Assembly (NCBI GenBank): GCA_016222805.1
Contig: JACRQG010000041.1
Span: forward strand, 124,001 to 188,000
Direction: 5' to 3'
DNA length: 64,000 nucleotides
DNA from: Verrucomicrobiota bacterium
GTDB taxonomy: Bacteria > Verrucomicrobiota > Verrucomicrobiia > Opitutales > Opitutaceae
The notes under the pieces are model-generated. The model made no database searches, was not told where the DNA came from, and saw only the letters and a list, made by a program, of their open reading frames with translations. Shown piece by piece: positions 9,383-17,852 of this stretch (position 1 is the first letter of the stretch; each line of letters starts with the position of its first letter). Position numbers and translations under genes: made by a program.

Positions 9383-10573
9383 TCAGTTCTTGTCGAGGAA
9401 GCGGGCCCGCTCCTCCTTCGAAAAGGCCTTCGGGGCGAGTTCCAGCCGCTTCTCCTCCTGCTCCGACACGCGCGCCATCACGTCCGTGGTGGGTACGACA
9501 TGCGGGGTCAGGAAGATGAGCAGCTCCGTTTTCACGTCGGCCTTCTGCTTCCGCTTGAACGCGGCCCCGACGATGGGAATGTCGCCGAGTACCGGCACCT
9601 TGTTGTCCCGGTCCGTGTTCTGGGAGGAAATCAAGCCACCGATCACCACGGTCTTGTCGCTGGCGGTGACCACGACCGTGTCGGCGGAACGCTTGTCGAT
9701 CACCGGCGAGCTCACCGTATTGGAAATCGGCACACTGGTGGCGCTCAGCGAGGAGATTTCCGGCGAGACGATCATCTCGACAAGTCCATCCTGCGTGATG
9801 AACGGCGTGACGCGCAGGATGATGCCGATATCCTGGTACTGCACGGTGTTGATCGTGGTGTTGGTCTGGTCGCTGATCCGGGAGTTGGTGATGATGGGCA
9901 CCGACTGGCCGACCATGATGGTCGCCTGCTGGTTGTTGCGGGTGAGGATCGAAGGCCGGGAGAGAATCTCCGTCTTGCTCACCGAGGACAGCGCGTGGAG
10001 CGTGGCGTTCACGTCGCGTCCGAGGATGCGGTAAAACGCGCCATATTGCGTCGGATCGCTGAACGCCTCACCGAGCCCGAAGCGAGTCGAGGCCGAGTCC
10101 GCGGCGCGCCCGCTCGGTTCGTCCTTCAGGGCGATGCTGCCGGCGCGGGACACCTCCAGACCGAGGTTGAGCCCGTTGTCGTGGGTCACCTGGACGAAGA
10201 CGACGTTGATCAGCACCTGGGGCTTCGGCTTGTCGAGGCTCTGGATGATGGTGCGGATGTTTTCGTTGGTCTCGTCGTCGGTGACGATGATGAGGCGACG
10301 CGTCTCGAGATCACTCGTGATCGTGGCCTCCCCGACCATGGTGGAGTTCATGTACTGGCGGGACGCGGCGCCCCCGCTGCCACCACCACCGACGGCGCCA
10401 CGGCTGGCCTGGTTGATGGTCGTGGAGGTACGCGGTTGGGTCGTCGTGCGGCCGGCCTGACTGGTGCTCGGCCGGGCGCCGGTGGTCTGGGCTGCCCGGG
10501 CCGCGCCCGGAAGCAAGGTGAGCCCAAGCGCGAGGACACCCAGGGCGGACGGACGGAAGAGGAAAGAGTGCAT
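9383..10573 (-). CDS. gspD: Secretin pore half of a split GspD (second half of N3 plus secretin domain)
   Basis: 396 residues with its own signal peptide (FRPSALGVLALGLTLLPG, cleavage near ARA/A). A Ser/Thr/Gly-rich stretch (about 30-70) leads into a half N3 domain (ITSDLETRRLIIVTDDETNE, then IIQSLDKPKP). The secretin family domain follows (about 135-365), with the hallmark VPVLGDIPIVGAAFK near residue 335 and LLIFLTPHVV at its end. A charged C-terminal tail of about 30 residues may hold the pilotin-binding S region. It should form the outer-membrane pore of the type II system. The N0-N2 domains are in the gene just upstream. Overlapping or short spacing ties it to the operon, with a 42-nt gap from the N-half gene. 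Confidence 0.93.
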   Translation of the reverse strand: MHSFLFRPSALGVLALGLTLLPGAARAAQTTGARPSTSQAGRTTTQPRTSTTINQASRGAVGGGGSGGAASRQYMNSTMVGEATITSDLETRRLIIVTDDETNENIRTIIQSLDKPKPQVLINVVFVQVTHDNGLNLGLEVSRAGSIALKDEPSGRAADSASTRFGLGEAFSDPTQYGAFYRILGRDVNATLHALSSVSKTEILSRPSILTRNNQQATIMVGQSVPIITNSRISDQTNTTINTVQYQDIGIILRVTPFITQDGLVEMIVSPEISSLSATSVPISNTVSSPVIDKRSADTVVVTASDKTVVIGGLISSQNTDRDNKVPVLGDIPIVGAAFKRKQKADVKTELLIFLTPHVVPTTDVMARVSEQEEKRLELAPKAFSKEERARFLDKN

Positions 10574-10615
10574 GGAAAGGAAACGGGGTGGAAGGACCGG
10601 GAGACGCGGCGGAGG

Positions 10616-11812
10616 TCAGCGCACGCCCCGGGTGCCGAGGGTGATGTTGGTGCTGGTCGCCTGGGTGTTGGAGGAGGCGCGGGTGGACAGCGGATCCACC
10701 TGCTGGCTCGTCTGGGCGCGCGTGTTGGAGCTCTGGAAGAGATTCCGGAGAATCGTCTCCACCTGCTTCACGTCGCCATTCTCCAACGTGTAGACGAAGA
10801 CCTTCTGCTTGCGCGCCGAGCTGGCGTCGAGCTGGTTGATGATGGCCTCGATGTCATCGAGCGTCTCCCGGGAGGCGCTGACGATGACCGAGAAGGTGCG
10901 CGCGTCGGGCACCGCCACCACGGGTGTGCCCCGCGCGCCGCCGGAACTTCGGCCGCTGCTGGTGCGCCCGCCGGTCGGCCCCCGGCCGCCGCGCTGCGCT
11001 GCTGCCGCCGCCATCATCATCGCGGCCCCGGGACCGAACGCGCCGAACTGCCCCGGTTGCGGGGTGCTGCCACGCTGCTGCGAGCCCGAGGTACCGCCGC
11101 CAAAAATGTTGGTGATCAGCTGGGCCATTTCCACCGGGTCGGCGTTCTTCAACTGGAAGACCTTCATCGAGGACACCGAGCCGGCGGAGCCATCGAGGGC
11201 GGAAACCAGCTCGACGATGTGGCGCACGTTGGCCTGCGTGTCGGTGACGATGAGGGAATTGCTGTCGGTGTTGGCGGTGACGGTGGCGCTGCTCGGCATG
11301 AGCGTGGCGAGGTCGGCCGCCGCCTGCGTGGCGTCAATCCGCTCGAGCGGGATGATCTGCATCACCATCTCGGCATTGTCCGGGATCTGCCGCGGATCGT
11401 TGCCCGTCCGGATTGGGATGGCGCGCTTCCGGGCCTCCTCCTTGGTCGTGACGACGAGGTTTCGTCCCTTCAGCGAGGCGGTGTAGCCGTGCTTGTTGAT
11501 CGCGAGGTTGAGGAGTTGTACGGCTTCGGTGCGGCTGATCGGCTGGGCACTCCACATGTCGATCGAGCCCTTGACCGGCGTCTCCAAGACGATGATGAAG
11601 CCGGCCGCCTCGCTGAGGTAGTTAAGCACCGTCTCGAGCGGGGCGCCGCGGAAGTTGAAGCGCAGTCCGCCGGAGGGATCGCGCGGAGGCCGGGCGGAAC
11701 CGGCCGCTCCGGGTTCCGGATCCTGGGCGGGCGGAGGCGGTTCCTGGGTCCGGGCCAGGGGCGCCAGCAGGACCAGCGCGAAAAGCAGGGCGAGAGCAGG
11801 GTTGGTTTTCAT
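10616..11812 (-). CDS. gspD: Periplasmic N0-N1-N2 half of a split GspD
   Basis: 398 residues with a signal peptide. Domains in order are N0 (about 50-120, FNFRGAPLETVLNYLSEAAG), N1 (about 130-205), N2 (about 215-325, interrupted by a Gly/Met/Ala/Arg-rich loop at about 240-290) and the first half of N3 (VFVYTLENGDVKQVETILRN). It then ends in a Ser/Thr/Gln-rich tail. There is no pore domain. The N3 domain is completed only in the next gene, so the split lies in the long flexible loop of N3. Its ATG overlaps the stop of the GspC-like gene as TAATG. It should line the periplasmic vestibule and contact the inner-membrane platform. Confidence 0.93.
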   Translation of the reverse strand: MKTNPALALLFALVLLAPLARTQEPPPPAQDPEPGAAGSARPPRDPSGGLRFNFRGAPLETVLNYLSEAAGFIIVLETPVKGSIDMWSAQPISRTEAVQLLNLAINKHGYTASLKGRNLVVTTKEEARKRAIPIRTGNDPRQIPDNAEMVMQIIPLERIDATQAAADLATLMPSSATVTANTDSNSLIVTDTQANVRHIVELVSALDGSAGSVSSMKVFQLKNADPVEMAQLITNIFGGGTSGSQQRGSTPQPGQFGAFGPGAAMMMAAAAAQRGGRGPTGGRTSSGRSSGGARGTPVVAVPDARTFSVIVSASRETLDDIEAIINQLDASSARKQKVFVYTLENGDVKQVETILRNLFQSSNTRAQTSQQVDPLSTRASSNTQATSTNITLGTRGVR

Positions 11813-12423
11813 TATTTCAATTGTTTCTCCCGGTTCTTCATCAGCCGTTTGAGGACTTCGGAGGCGTTGGCGGGCAATTCCACGGTCGGCGGCCGGACCG
11901 TGCCGGGGGCGTCCGTAACGGCGCGCACCGCCGGGTTGACAGCCACGCTCCAGTCGGCGCCTTCCGTCCGGCGCAGTTGCTGCGCCACCTTGAGGGCAAC
12001 CGTCTTGCCCTCGCGGGTGAGCTCGACCCCATCCGCCGCGATGCTCTGCACCTTGAATTCGCCGAGGGCTTCCCCTTCCCGCACCGACTTGCGGTAGGTG
12101 GAGTCCGGACTGTCGAAAATCGCGAGCTTCTCCCCGTCGAACTGGAGCGTACCGACCAGCGCGGCCTGATCGACCTTGACCGTCTTCTCCTCGCCGCTCG
12201 GCCGCGTGCGTCCGACGCGGTTCGAGTTGAAGATATTGCGCTCCATGACGAGTTGGAACGAATCGATGGTCTTGGGCCCGGTGTTGGCGGCGGCCGCGGT
12301 CGGAGCGGACTTGGCCGTGGACTTGGAGCCCGACCCATTGCGGCGGCTTTCCGCGGCCCCGGCCCCGAGGGTGACCAGGGCGAGCGCCACGATTCCGGCG
12401 TGGAGTGGAAGGAGCGGCCTCAT
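11812..12423 (-). CDS. GspC/PilP-like periplasmic linker protein
   Basis: 203 residues. An N-terminal hydrophobic segment acts as signal or anchor, followed by a Ser/Ala/Asn-rich linker. The mature part contains FQLVMERNIFNSNRVG (about 57-72), which matches the RNIF motif at the start of the GspC homology region. A small beta domain (TLQFDGEKLAIFDSPDSTYR, then LGEFKVQSIAADGVELTREG) resembles the GspC HR/PilP fold. The role would be to connect the secretin N0 domain with the inner-membrane platform. The assignment rests on the motif and its position just before gspD; overall similarity is weak. Confidence 0.65.
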   Translation of the reverse strand: MRPLLPLHAGIVALALVTLGAGAAESRRNGSGSKSTAKSAPTAAAANTGPKTIDSFQLVMERNIFNSNRVGRTRPSGEEKTVKVDQAALVGTLQFDGEKLAIFDSPDSTYRKSVREGEALGEFKVQSIAADGVELTREGKTVALKVAQQLRRTEGADWSVAVNPAVRAVTDAPGTVRPPTVELPANASEVLKRLMKNREKQLK

Positions 12424-12965
12424 CGGCGCACCTCCAGCGGCACCAGCCGCAGTCCGCTCACCAGCAACCCGAGGGAGAGCTTCGAGCCGTTTTCATCCCG
12501 GGAGGTGAGCTCCACGGAATCAAGGCGCAGCGGCAGGTTCGACTTCTCCACCTCGAAGAGAAAGCGGGTGATCGCGGACAGGGAGCCCGTGGCGTCGACC
12601 CGGCATTCGAGGAGGGAGTAGCGGTTCGTGCCGCGCTTCCATTGCGGCTTGATCGAGCCGAGCTCGACATTGCACGCCCGTCCCCACCGGTCGAAGGCGG
12701 TGATGAGATCCTGCTCCGCCTTCGCGGGATCGTCGGGCAGCGCCTGGGACTGCATCTCCGCCCAGGTGGCCTGGGTGCGCTCGGCCCGCGCAATCATGCC
12801 CCGGCCTTCGCCGACCGACTTGGTGAGGCGGGCAATCTCGACGCCGCGTCCCTGCCACGCCTTGAGCAGCGGCGAGAGGACAAGACTGTCGAGGATGAGC
12901 AGGGCCACGCCCGCGCCGACGACGATGAGGAGGAGACGTTCGCGACTGGTGGTCGGTTTTTTCAT
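12420..12965 (-). CDS. GspM/PilO-like inner-membrane protein
   Basis: 181 residues. There is one transmembrane helix near the N-terminus (LLLIVVGAGVALLILDSLVL), a short coiled segment (about 40-70), then an alpha/beta ferredoxin-like domain (about 85-175). This is the layout of GspM and PilO, which pair with GspL or PilN in the assembly platform. Four-nt ATGA overlaps on both sides show translational coupling with the PilM/GspL and GspC-like genes. Identification is by architecture and position. Confidence 0.66.
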   Translation of the reverse strand: MKKPTTSRERLLLIVVGAGVALLILDSLVLSPLLKAWQGRGVEIARLTKSVGEGRGMIARAERTQATWAEMQSQALPDDPAKAEQDLITAFDRWGRACNVELGSIKPQWKRGTNRYSLLECRVDATGSLSAITRFLFEVEKSNLPLRLDSVELTSRDENGSKLSLGLLVSGLRLVPLEVRR

Positions 12966-14311
12966 GTGCCGGAGGTTCCGACCCAGCGGAACGTAAAGGT
13001 GAACTGGGCGGGGGTCTTCCCGCGGATTTGCTCGATCTTCAGACCCTGCACTTCCTTGGCCTGGCGCAGCTGATCGAGGGTCCGGAGCAGGGAGGCGTTG
13101 TCTCGGGCGGTCCCCGAGACGCTGACCGTCGCCGGCCCGTGGATTTCAAAGGTCTTGGCGGTCACGCTGCCGTTGTCCGGAAAGCACTCGACCACCCGGC
13201 GCAGGATCGTGAGGTTGCGGTAGGAGGCCACCCGGGCCGCCATGCCCTCCCACTCGGACCGCAGGGACCAGAGCCGGAACTCCTGCCAGCCAAAGGCGAC
13301 GGCGGCGACCAGCGCGGCCGCGGCGGCGGCGAAGCCCGCAGTGGCCAGGCGGCGCGAATTGTAGCGGGCGAGCAACTGGGCCCAGCGGCTCGGACGCGGC
13401 GGCAGGAACTCCAGCGCGGACGAGCCCGCGCGCAGGTAGCTTTCCGCCAGCTGCTCGATCATCACCTCGGAGACCGGCCGGCCCCCGGCCTTTCCGAGAT
13501 CGATTTCCAGGCCGGCCTCGCGCGCCCAGTCGCCGAGGATTCCGGCGAGTTGTTCGGTGAGCGCCGCGTCACCGCGCAGTGCCAGCGTACGGATCTCCGG
13601 GCGCAGCCCCGCGGGAATCTGCTCGAAGGTGATGCGCAGTTCGCGCGCGATCGCCGGGCCGTTGAGCACGTGTTCGCCGAACTCCGACTCGATCGTGGCC
13701 TCCAGGGTGCGATAGGCCGCGAAGCCGCCCCCGGCGGCCACGAGGAGCGTGGCTCCCTTGGGCTCGACCAGCAGGCTGATTCGCCCCTTCCCGGCCGCCC
13801 CGGCCGACTCGGGCAGGGCCGCCAGGCCCAGCGTGTAGCTGAGGGGCTTCAGGCCGGCGCTCTTCAGCACCTCCCCGAGCTGGGCAATCTGCTCCTGCCG
13901 CACGGCCAGCTGGGTGACATACCGCTCGCTGCCGACACGATGCGCCGACGGGGCGATCTGCAGTTCCTCCGGGCTGCACGGAAAGCCCTTCTCGGCCTCG
14001 ATCTGCAGGAGGCTCGCGGTATCCTCCGGGGAGAGATCCGGCACCGACACGTGCTGGCTCATCACCCAGGAGGCCGGGAGCGCGACCACGCAGTGGCGTT
14101 CCCGGATGTGGGCCGCCTCGAGGTGGTTCCGGATCTCCCGACCGACGAGTTCCGGCTCGGGATGCAGGAGATCCAGCGCGAGCGGAGCGGAGGCGGTGCG
14201 CAGCACGGCGACCGCGTTCTTGGACCGGGCCACGTGGGCTGCACGGAGCTGGCCGTCGGCCAGCGACAGACCGAGGATCGATTGAAGGCGGCGGCGCGGG
14301 GGCCAGTTCAT
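12962..14311 (-). CDS. PilM-PilN fusion acting as GspL
   Basis: 449 residues from ATG 14311, whose ATGA overlaps the gspK stop; longer upstream starts would run into gspK. Residues about 10-330 are a PilM-like actin-fold domain (ILGLSLADGQLRAAHV, then VVALPASWVMSQHVSVPDLS). One transmembrane helix follows (about 345-365), then a PilN-like periplasmic domain with a ferredoxin-like fold. This matches GspL, whose cytoplasmic domain binds GspE and whose helix and periplasmic domain pair with GspM. The cytoplasmic half looks closer to type IV pilus PilM than to proteobacterial GspL. Confidence 0.85.
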   Translation of the reverse strand: MNWPPRRRLQSILGLSLADGQLRAAHVARSKNAVAVLRTASAPLALDLLHPEPELVGREIRNHLEAAHIRERHCVVALPASWVMSQHVSVPDLSPEDTASLLQIEAEKGFPCSPEELQIAPSAHRVGSERYVTQLAVRQEQIAQLGEVLKSAGLKPLSYTLGLAALPESAGAAGKGRISLLVEPKGATLLVAAGGGFAAYRTLEATIESEFGEHVLNGPAIARELRITFEQIPAGLRPEIRTLALRGDAALTEQLAGILGDWAREAGLEIDLGKAGGRPVSEVMIEQLAESYLRAGSSALEFLPPRPSRWAQLLARYNSRRLATAGFAAAAAALVAAVAFGWQEFRLWSLRSEWEGMAARVASYRNLTILRRVVECFPDNGSVTAKTFEIHGPATVSVSGTARDNASLLRTLDQLRQAKEVQGLKIEQIRGKTPAQFTFTFRWVGTSGT

Positions 14312-15660
14312 GTGCGGTTCTCCTTCGCTTCCCGCCAGGACTGGCGGAGGCGGGGTCCCAGCGCCCAGCCAAAGGCGGTGAGATCCTGGTGATAGACAAT
14401 GCGGGGGGTGCCTCGGGTCATGTCGAAAACGGTCTTGGTCCGGCAATAGCCGCGCCCGGAACGGGCGACGGCGACGACGTCGGCGGAAAACTGATACGAG
14501 CGATCGGTGATGTACGGACCGGCCCGCCGGATCTCTTCGCGTCCGATTACCTGGGTAAGCCAGGCGAAGGAACCGCGCGTCACGTCGGGATTGGCCAGCC
14601 GGTAGGCAACCAGGGCGGCGGCGTTGTCGGGTCCGATTCCCGGGATGCAGGCGAGCACCGTCTCGGAGGCGGTGTTGACGTTGATCAAGCCGCTCACGGT
14701 GCTGTTGTTGCTGGCGGTGATCTCCCCGCGGATCTGGTCGAACTCCTCCGGGGTCATCCCGCTGACGACCATGAACTCAGCGACGGAGCGGAATTCGCCG
14801 CCCCCTACCCGGTTCAGGATCTCGGCGGTCCGGCCGCCCCCGAACCGATCCTGCAGGATTCGCTGCAGGGCCTGCCGGGTCTGCACGGTCGCGATGTTGA
14901 TTCGCCGGCCTCCCCCGCTCCGCGTGTTGGGTTCGCGGCTGTACACCGTCAGGTACTCGAGGATCCCGGGCTGGAGCACGCCGTCGAGGTCGTCGCGCGG
15001 CGCGGATTGCTCCCCGTCGTTCTCGTTGTCATCGAGGACGCCGTTGCGGTTGGTGTCCTCGCCAAACAGGATGTCCAGCGTAGCCCCGTAGACGAGGCGC
15101 AGCTCGTCCACGGTCTCGAAGGGTCCGGCCTTGTTCACCCGGGGAGGATCGAGCCGGCCGTAGCTGGAATCGCCGGTGTCGGTCTGGTTGCGCGAACGCC
15201 AGGAGATGATGGCATCGACCAGCTCCGGGGTGATGCCGGGCAGTGCCTCGAGGATCGACCGCGGCGCGGTGTTGATGTTGATCTTGGAGGCCTCGTCGAT
15301 GAGGCCGAAGACCGGCAGATCCGTAGCCCGCTGATCGGGATCGCGTCCGATGAACCAAAAGGCCGCGTCCCCCACCGGGACCTCCTCCGACTGGTAGTCG
15401 TCGCGGTAGGGCACGGTGCCGTTGAGGCCAAACTGGCTGAGGATGAAGGCCGCGTAGCGCACGCCGCCGGACGCGGCCTGCCGTGCGATGACCTCGCCGG
15501 CCCGGTTGTCCGCCGCGCGCAGCTCGGCGCTCATCTCGTTGGCGAAATACAACGTGAGGGCGACCAGGCCGAGGCAGACCCACATCACGATGATCATGAC
15601 CGAGCCCCGGCGCAGCCGGCTCCGGGAGGTGGCAGAGGTTTCAACCATCGGACGGCTCAT
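14308..15660 (-). CDS. gspK: Type II secretion minor pseudopilin GspK
   Basis: 450 residues. A pilin-like N-terminal helix follows a short basic leader (RRGSVMIIVMWVCLGLVALT). Two helix-hairpin-helix units are visible: ININTAPRSILEALPGI (about 125) and INVNTASETVLACIPGIG (about 335), as in the GspK alpha-domain. Between them DTNRNGVLDDNE (about residues 198-209) is a full 12-residue EF-hand-type calcium loop. GspK caps the pseudopilus with GspI and GspJ. It overlaps gspJ and the PilM/GspL gene by 4 nt each. Confidence 0.93.
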   Translation of the reverse strand: MSRPMVETSATSRSRLRRGSVMIIVMWVCLGLVALTLYFANEMSAELRAADNRAGEVIARQAASGGVRYAAFILSQFGLNGTVPYRDDYQSEEVPVGDAAFWFIGRDPDQRATDLPVFGLIDEASKININTAPRSILEALPGITPELVDAIISWRSRNQTDTGDSSYGRLDPPRVNKAGPFETVDELRLVYGATLDILFGEDTNRNGVLDDNENDGEQSAPRDDLDGVLQPGILEYLTVYSREPNTRSGGGRRINIATVQTRQALQRILQDRFGGGRTAEILNRVGGGEFRSVAEFMVVSGMTPEEFDQIRGEITASNNSTVSGLINVNTASETVLACIPGIGPDNAAALVAYRLANPDVTRGSFAWLTQVIGREEIRRAGPYITDRSYQFSADVVAVARSGRGYCRTKTVFDMTRGTPRIVYHQDLTAFGWALGPRLRQSWREAKENRT

Positions 15661-16367
15661 GGCATCGCCTCCTCCTCGGCCTGTTGCTGGCTGGTCGTGG
15701 TCACCACCATCACCGGCACCACCAGGTCAATCGGTTCACGCGCCGCCGCCACGCCCGGCTGGGCCGCCAGCACGAGGCTGAAGCGGATGCCCTGCGGCAG
15801 GGTCGAGGTTTCCGTCGAATCCCAGTTGTCGGTCCAGGACATGCCGTCGAAAAAGAGCATCTCCGCCGACTCGACCCCGGTCAGCAGCAGCTGCTCCTCC
15901 GGCTCCTGTTCCTGCACGGGCAGGAGATTGCGGGTGATGATGCGCAGCAGGCGTTTCCCCGAGCTGCCATCCGTCGACGGCGAGAGGTAGAACGACACCA
16001 TCTGCACCTCGGAGAACGGATTCCAGCCGTCGATCCGGCCCGAATTCGTGTACAGGTCCGGCGAGACCCGATCCCCGAAGTTGCCCTCGAACGAAGAGGT
16101 GAAAGTGGTGGTCTGCAGTTCCCCCGACAGCGTGCCGCCCGGCAGCATGATCCCGGCGAGGTCGCGCCGGATGATTGCCAGCGCCCGTTGCAGGCCGAGA
16201 TCCTCCTTGATCCGATCATGGGTCGAATTGTGCAGCTTCAGCGCCCCGAAATAGGTCGTCTGCACCACCAGCAGGACCACGGCGCCGACCGCGGTGCCAA
16301 TCAGCAGCTCGAGCAGCGTGAAGCCACGCGCATCGCACCGGCGGGACTGGAATCGCGGGGCGTTCAT
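15657..16367 (-). CDS. gspJ: Type II secretion minor pseudopilin GspJ
   Basis: 236 residues. The prepilin cleavage site is RGFTLLELLIG (about 15-25), with a class III leader and glutamate at mature position 5. A hydrophobic helix follows, then a large beta-rich domain. Length and position between gspI and gspK fit GspJ, part of the pseudopilus tip. It is coupled to both neighbours by 4-nt overlaps. Confidence 0.85.
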   Translation of the reverse strand: MNAPRFQSRRCDARGFTLLELLIGTAVGAVVLLVVQTTYFGALKLHNSTHDRIKEDLGLQRALAIIRRDLAGIMLPGGTLSGELQTTTFTSSFEGNFGDRVSPDLYTNSGRIDGWNPFSEVQMVSFYLSPSTDGSSGKRLLRIITRNLLPVQEQEPEEQLLLTGVESAEMLFFDGMSWTDNWDSTETSTLPQGIRFSLVLAAQPGVAAAREPIDLVVPVMVVTTTSQQQAEEEAMP

Positions 16368-16816
16368 TGGCTCGTGGAGGGCGAGTCCGCCAACGCCTGG
16401 AGGTCGGACGTCGTCACCGGGAGCAGCGTGGTCAGGCTCACCTCATAGGGGTTGCCCTGCACGGTGAACGTCACCGACACGGTGATCTGCTGCATCGCAT
16501 CCTCCGGCCAGTTCTCGATCCGCAGCGTCCACGGATAGCTGGTATCCCCCTCGGCGAGCACCCCGCTCGAGGTGCTCTGCTGCGTCTGGGCCTCGATGAT
16601 GGACTCCTGAATCACGCGCTCAGCGATTCGCAGGGCGGCGACCTTGCGCTGGCCGAGGATGCCGGCGCGGCTGGCGATGCCCATGCCCTCCATCGCCACC
16701 GGCACGATGATGGCCATCATCAGGAGCGAGGCCAGGACCTCGACCAGGGTGAAGGCCCGGCGGGCCCGGCCAGTCGCGGCCGGATCAAGGCTGCGCAGTG
16801 AGCGGGCGGATTTCAT
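16364..16816 (-). CDS. gspI: Type II secretion minor pseudopilin GspI
   Basis: 150 residues from ATG 16816; a TTG two codons earlier is also possible. The prepilin motif is RAFTLVEVLASLLM, with the conserved glutamate after cleavage. Small size and position fit GspI, which nucleates the tip complex with GspJ and GspK. The start overlaps the end of gspH by about 30 nt. Confidence 0.85.
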   Translation of the reverse strand: MKSARSLRSLDPAATGRARRAFTLVEVLASLLMMAIIVPVAMEGMGIASRAGILGQRKVAALRIAERVIQESIIEAQTQQSTSSGVLAEGDTSYPWTLRIENWPEDAMQQITVSVTFTVQGNPYEVSLTTLLPVTTSDLQALADSPSTSQ

Positions 16817-17360
16817 ACCCAAGTCGGTTCGGGGTCGGGGCGATTTCCAACGCCCCCTCGGTCCCCTGACGGATGATGATCTTGACGGCCCGATCGTCCT
16901 CGAAGAAGCCGTCGGGATTGAACCGGATCGCCGGCATGCCTTCCGGGAAGCCGAAGCCTTCGTCCTCCTGCTCGGACGTGACGTGCTCGCTGATGACCGG
17001 CACCTCGAACGTCAGGGACGGCTCGGCCGTAAACTCAATCGGACGATCGTCGGCCGAGGCGTGGCCGGTCTGGACATCGACGCCATAACGCTGGCGCGTC
17101 GTGTCGATCCAGAGCAGCACCGGCACCCCCTCGGCGACCGCCTTCGACTGGGCCTGGTTGATCACCGAGAGCATCCGGCGGGCCTCCGCGGCGAGCGCAC
17201 GGCCGCGGAAGAACGACGACATGCGCGGGGCGACCATCGAAGCCACGATCAACAGGAGCACCATCACCACGATCAGCTCCACCAGCGTGAAAGCGCGGCG
17301 GCCGGCGGTCCGGGATCCGCCGGACCTGGGAGCAACGTGGTGCTGGAGGGAGGGGCGCAA
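16785..17360 (-). CDS. gspH: Type II secretion pseudopilin GspH
   Basis: 191 residues. The prepilin site is RRAFTLVELIVVMVLLLIVA (about 21-40). A GspH/FimT-type helix and beta domain follow. No ATG or GTG precedes the prepilin site in frame, and an in-frame stop lies just upstream, so the likely start is TTG 17360, 19 nt after the end of gspG. The unusual start may keep expression below the major pseudopilin. Confidence 0.85.
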   Translation of the reverse strand: MRPSLQHHVAPRSGGSRTAGRRAFTLVELIVVMVLLLIVASMVAPRMSSFFRGRALAAEARRMLSVINQAQSKAVAEGVPVLLWIDTTRQRYGVDVQTGHASADDRPIEFTAEPSLTFEVPVISEHVTSEQEDEGFGFPEGMPAIRFNPDGFFEDDRAVKIIIRQGTEGALEIAPTPNRLGYEIRPLTAQP

Positions 17361-17379
17361 GGGGAAGAACTACCGCGGA

Positions 17380-17844
17380 TCAGCGCGAGGAGATCCGCGC
17401 GTTGACGATGTCGTCGGCCGTGCCGGCCTGTCCGTCGGGCCCCATCGAGCGGATGTCGTAGCCAGAGGGATTCACGCGACCGGGAAACTCATAGATGTAG
17501 GGGTGGCCCCAGGGATCCATCGGGATGTCACTCTTCAGGTAGGGGCCGCGCCAGTTCTGCACGTCGGCCGGTTGCACCACGAGCTGGCTCAGGCCGTCCT
17601 GGCCCCGCGGATAGCTGCCGGTGTCGACCTCGAAGGCATCGAGCGCGGTGCCAAAGGTGGCGATCTGCGTCTGGGCGGCGGTGACGCGGGCCTGCTCGGT
17701 GCGCCCGGTGAACTTGGGCATCACGAGCGCGGCGAGGATGCCGAGGATGACGAGCACGAGGAGCAGTTCCACGAGCGTGAAGCCGGCGCGGCGGCGCGGG
17801 CGGCGCGAGGTGGAGGCCTGGCGAAGGGTGCGATGAGCTTTCAT
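17380..17844 (-). CDS. gspG: Major pseudopilin GspG
   Basis: 154 residues from ATG 17844. A basic leader with several Arg residues is followed by the prepilin site AGFTLVELLLVLVILGILAA. The GspG family pattern follows: MPKFTGRTEQARVTAAQTQI, then LDAFEVDTGSYPRGQDGL, then SDIPMDPWGHPYIYEFPG and the C-terminal PDGQAGTADDI calcium-binding loop. It forms the pseudopilus rod. The start is 8 nt after the gspF stop, so it is in the same operon. Confidence 0.96.
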   Translation of the reverse strand: MKAHRTLRQASTSRRPRRRAGFTLVELLLVLVILGILAALVMPKFTGRTEQARVTAAQTQIATFGTALDAFEVDTGSYPRGQDGLSQLVVQPADVQNWRGPYLKSDIPMDPWGHPYIYEFPGRVNPSGYDIRSMGPDGQAGTADDIVNARISSR

Positions 17845-17852
17845 GGAAGGAG

